NCBI RefSeq assembly: GCF_900639875.1
Contig: NZ_CAAAIA010000001.1
Location: 124,001-188,000 of the forward strand
Direction of reading: 5' to 3'
Source of the DNA: Legionella impletisoli
GTDB taxonomy: Bacteria > Pseudomonadota > Gammaproteobacteria > Legionellales > Legionellaceae
DNA length: 64,000 nt
Shown one piece after another: positions 63,294 to 64,000 of the stretch; the stretch's first letter is position 1; the number at the start of each line of letters is the position of its first letter. The translations under genes and the position numbers were made by a program. Below the pieces are notes generated by a model. It was not told the origin of the DNA and made no database searches. It saw nothing but the letters and a program-made list of their open reading frames with translations.

Positions 63294-64000
63294 ATGGCAG
63301 CATACCAATATCAAGCAATTACGAAATCTGGTGCAACCTGCAAAGGAGTCATAGAGGCGGACTCTGAACGTCAAGCCAGACAATTAATTCGTGAAAAGGA
63401 ATTGGTACCTACCAAAGTTCAAGCCTTAAAGCGCTTTCATCAGAGCGCACATAAAAATAAGCTTTCTGCACAAGATTTATCTTTGTTTACGCGCCAATTA
63501 GCAACGTTATTGGCTGCTGGAATTCCCGTGGAAGAATCACTTCGCGGCGTTATAGAACAAACGGACAAAGATAAAACACGGCAGCTCATTATGGGTGTTC
63601 GGTCGAAAGTGGTTGAAGGGTATTCTCTCGCGCAAGCTATGGCAGAATATCCTTATGCTTTTCCAGAGTTGTATCAAGCTACGGTTGCTGCAGGTGAACA
63701 ATCAGGCCGACTGGATGTGGTTTTAGAAAAATTAGCCGATTATACAGAACAACAACAACAAACTCGTCAAAAAATTCAACAAGCACTCATCTACCCTAGC
63801 TTGATGGTCATTGTGTCTTTAGGGATTATCAGCTTCTTATTAGCGTTTGTTGTTCCTAAGATCATTGAAGTATTTAGTACTAGCGGGCAATCTTTACCAC
63901 CTATGACCGAGGTTCTAATAGCAATCAGTTCTTTTGTTGAATCTTACGGGTTATATATTTTAATTACTTTAATTGTGCTTATCATTGCTATTAAAAGAAG
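63294..64000 (+). CDS. gspF: Type II secretion inner-membrane protein GspF/LspF (5' part)
   Basis: The first 235 codons are visible; the gene runs off the window. The start MAAYQYQAITKSGATCKGVI and EADSERQARQLIREKELVP are typical for GspF rather than PilC. The T2SF domain follows (LFTRQLATLLAAGIPVEESL, FPELYQATVAAGEQSGRLD), then membrane helices (YPSLMVIVSLGIISFLLAFV). GspF is part of the inner-membrane platform driving pseudopilus assembly. In Legionella, lspF begins the lspFGHIJK set. Confidence 0.9.
   Translation, partial: MAAYQYQAITKSGATCKGVIEADSERQARQLIREKELVPTKVQALKRFHQSAHKNKLSAQDLSLFTRQLATLLAAGIPVEESLRGVIEQTDKDKTRQLIMGVRSKVVEGYSLAQAMAEYPYAFPELYQATVAAGEQSGRLDVVLEKLADYTEQQQQTRQKIQQALIYPSLMVIVSLGIISFLLAFVVPKIIEVFSTSGQSLPPMTEVLIAISSFVESYGLYILITLIVLIIAIKR

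Overview
This window looks like a chromosomal segment of a gammaproteobacterium of the Legionella group. The DNA is AT-rich. The housekeeping proteins are gammaproteobacterial. A type II secretion gene (gspF/lspF type) sits next to glnA, and a GnnA-like oxidoreductase is fused by overlap to lpxB, which fits a lipid A built on 2,3-diamino-2,3-dideoxyglucose. Several orphan proteins have Glu/Ser-rich C-termini of the kind seen in Dot/Icm substrates. The genus is an inference; no 16S or dot/icm gene is present to prove it.

Layout. 0-10 kb: an L,D-transpeptidase, then accD-folC-dedD-cvpA, pabB-nudL, fadD on the other strand, minC-lpxH and a small orphan gene. 10-20 kb: miaE and an orphan coiled-coil gene diverge, followed by ndk, rlmN and the block pilF-rodZ-hisS-yfgM-bamB-der, which lacks the usual ispG. 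20-26 kb is accessory: a 524-aa orphan, a 2-oxoglutarate oxygenase, a small orphan, DUF72, a HAD phosphatase and a cytoplasmic-looking GDSL acylhydrolase. 26-29 kb carries LigD split into three genes (phosphoesterase, ligase, polymerase) with no ku nearby. 29-35.4 kb is a complete RND efflux operon in the order OMF-MFP-RND, with a palindrome over its putative -10. 35.4-38 kb holds small secreted or effector-like genes and a periplasmic beta-carbonic anhydrase.

37.9-41.1 kb is a tight three-gene operon (CitE-type lyase, double-hotdog hydratase, CoA-transferase) for a branched C5 dicarboxylate, either itaconate or mesaconate. 41.1-46.5 kb is mosaic: a MITE-like repeat, a TPR gene, a membrane-anchored NUDIX protein with an interrupted Nudix box, a 17-bp perfect hairpin, yaiI, a type IV pilin, the 3' end of a decayed group II intron, and a Cys-His-Asp candidate effector. 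46.6-51 kb has an outer-membrane barrel gene and an operon of a YbdK-type carboxylate-amine ligase, a protein with two degenerate cNMP-fold domains, and an EgtC-like class II amidotransferase. 51-64 kb has ETF-QO, tRNA-Arg(CCU), a candidate effector, gnnA-lpxB, fis, a large secreted serine hydrolase, htpG behind a heat-shock promoter, a DUF4124 gene, glnA and the start of gspF.

The genes fall into a few functional groups: envelope and lipid A work (lpxH, gnnA, lpxB, bamB, rodZ, L,D-transpeptidase, pilF), carbon and energy metabolism (accD, fadD, ETF-QO, C5 operon, glnA), and host-interaction or stress functions (T2SS, secreted hydrolases, effector candidates, efflux, htpG, split LigD). The best candidates for something undescribed are the ligase/cNMP-fold/amidotransferase operon, the interrupted NUDIX protein with its TPR partner, and the C5-dicarboxylate operon in a probable macrophage pathogen.
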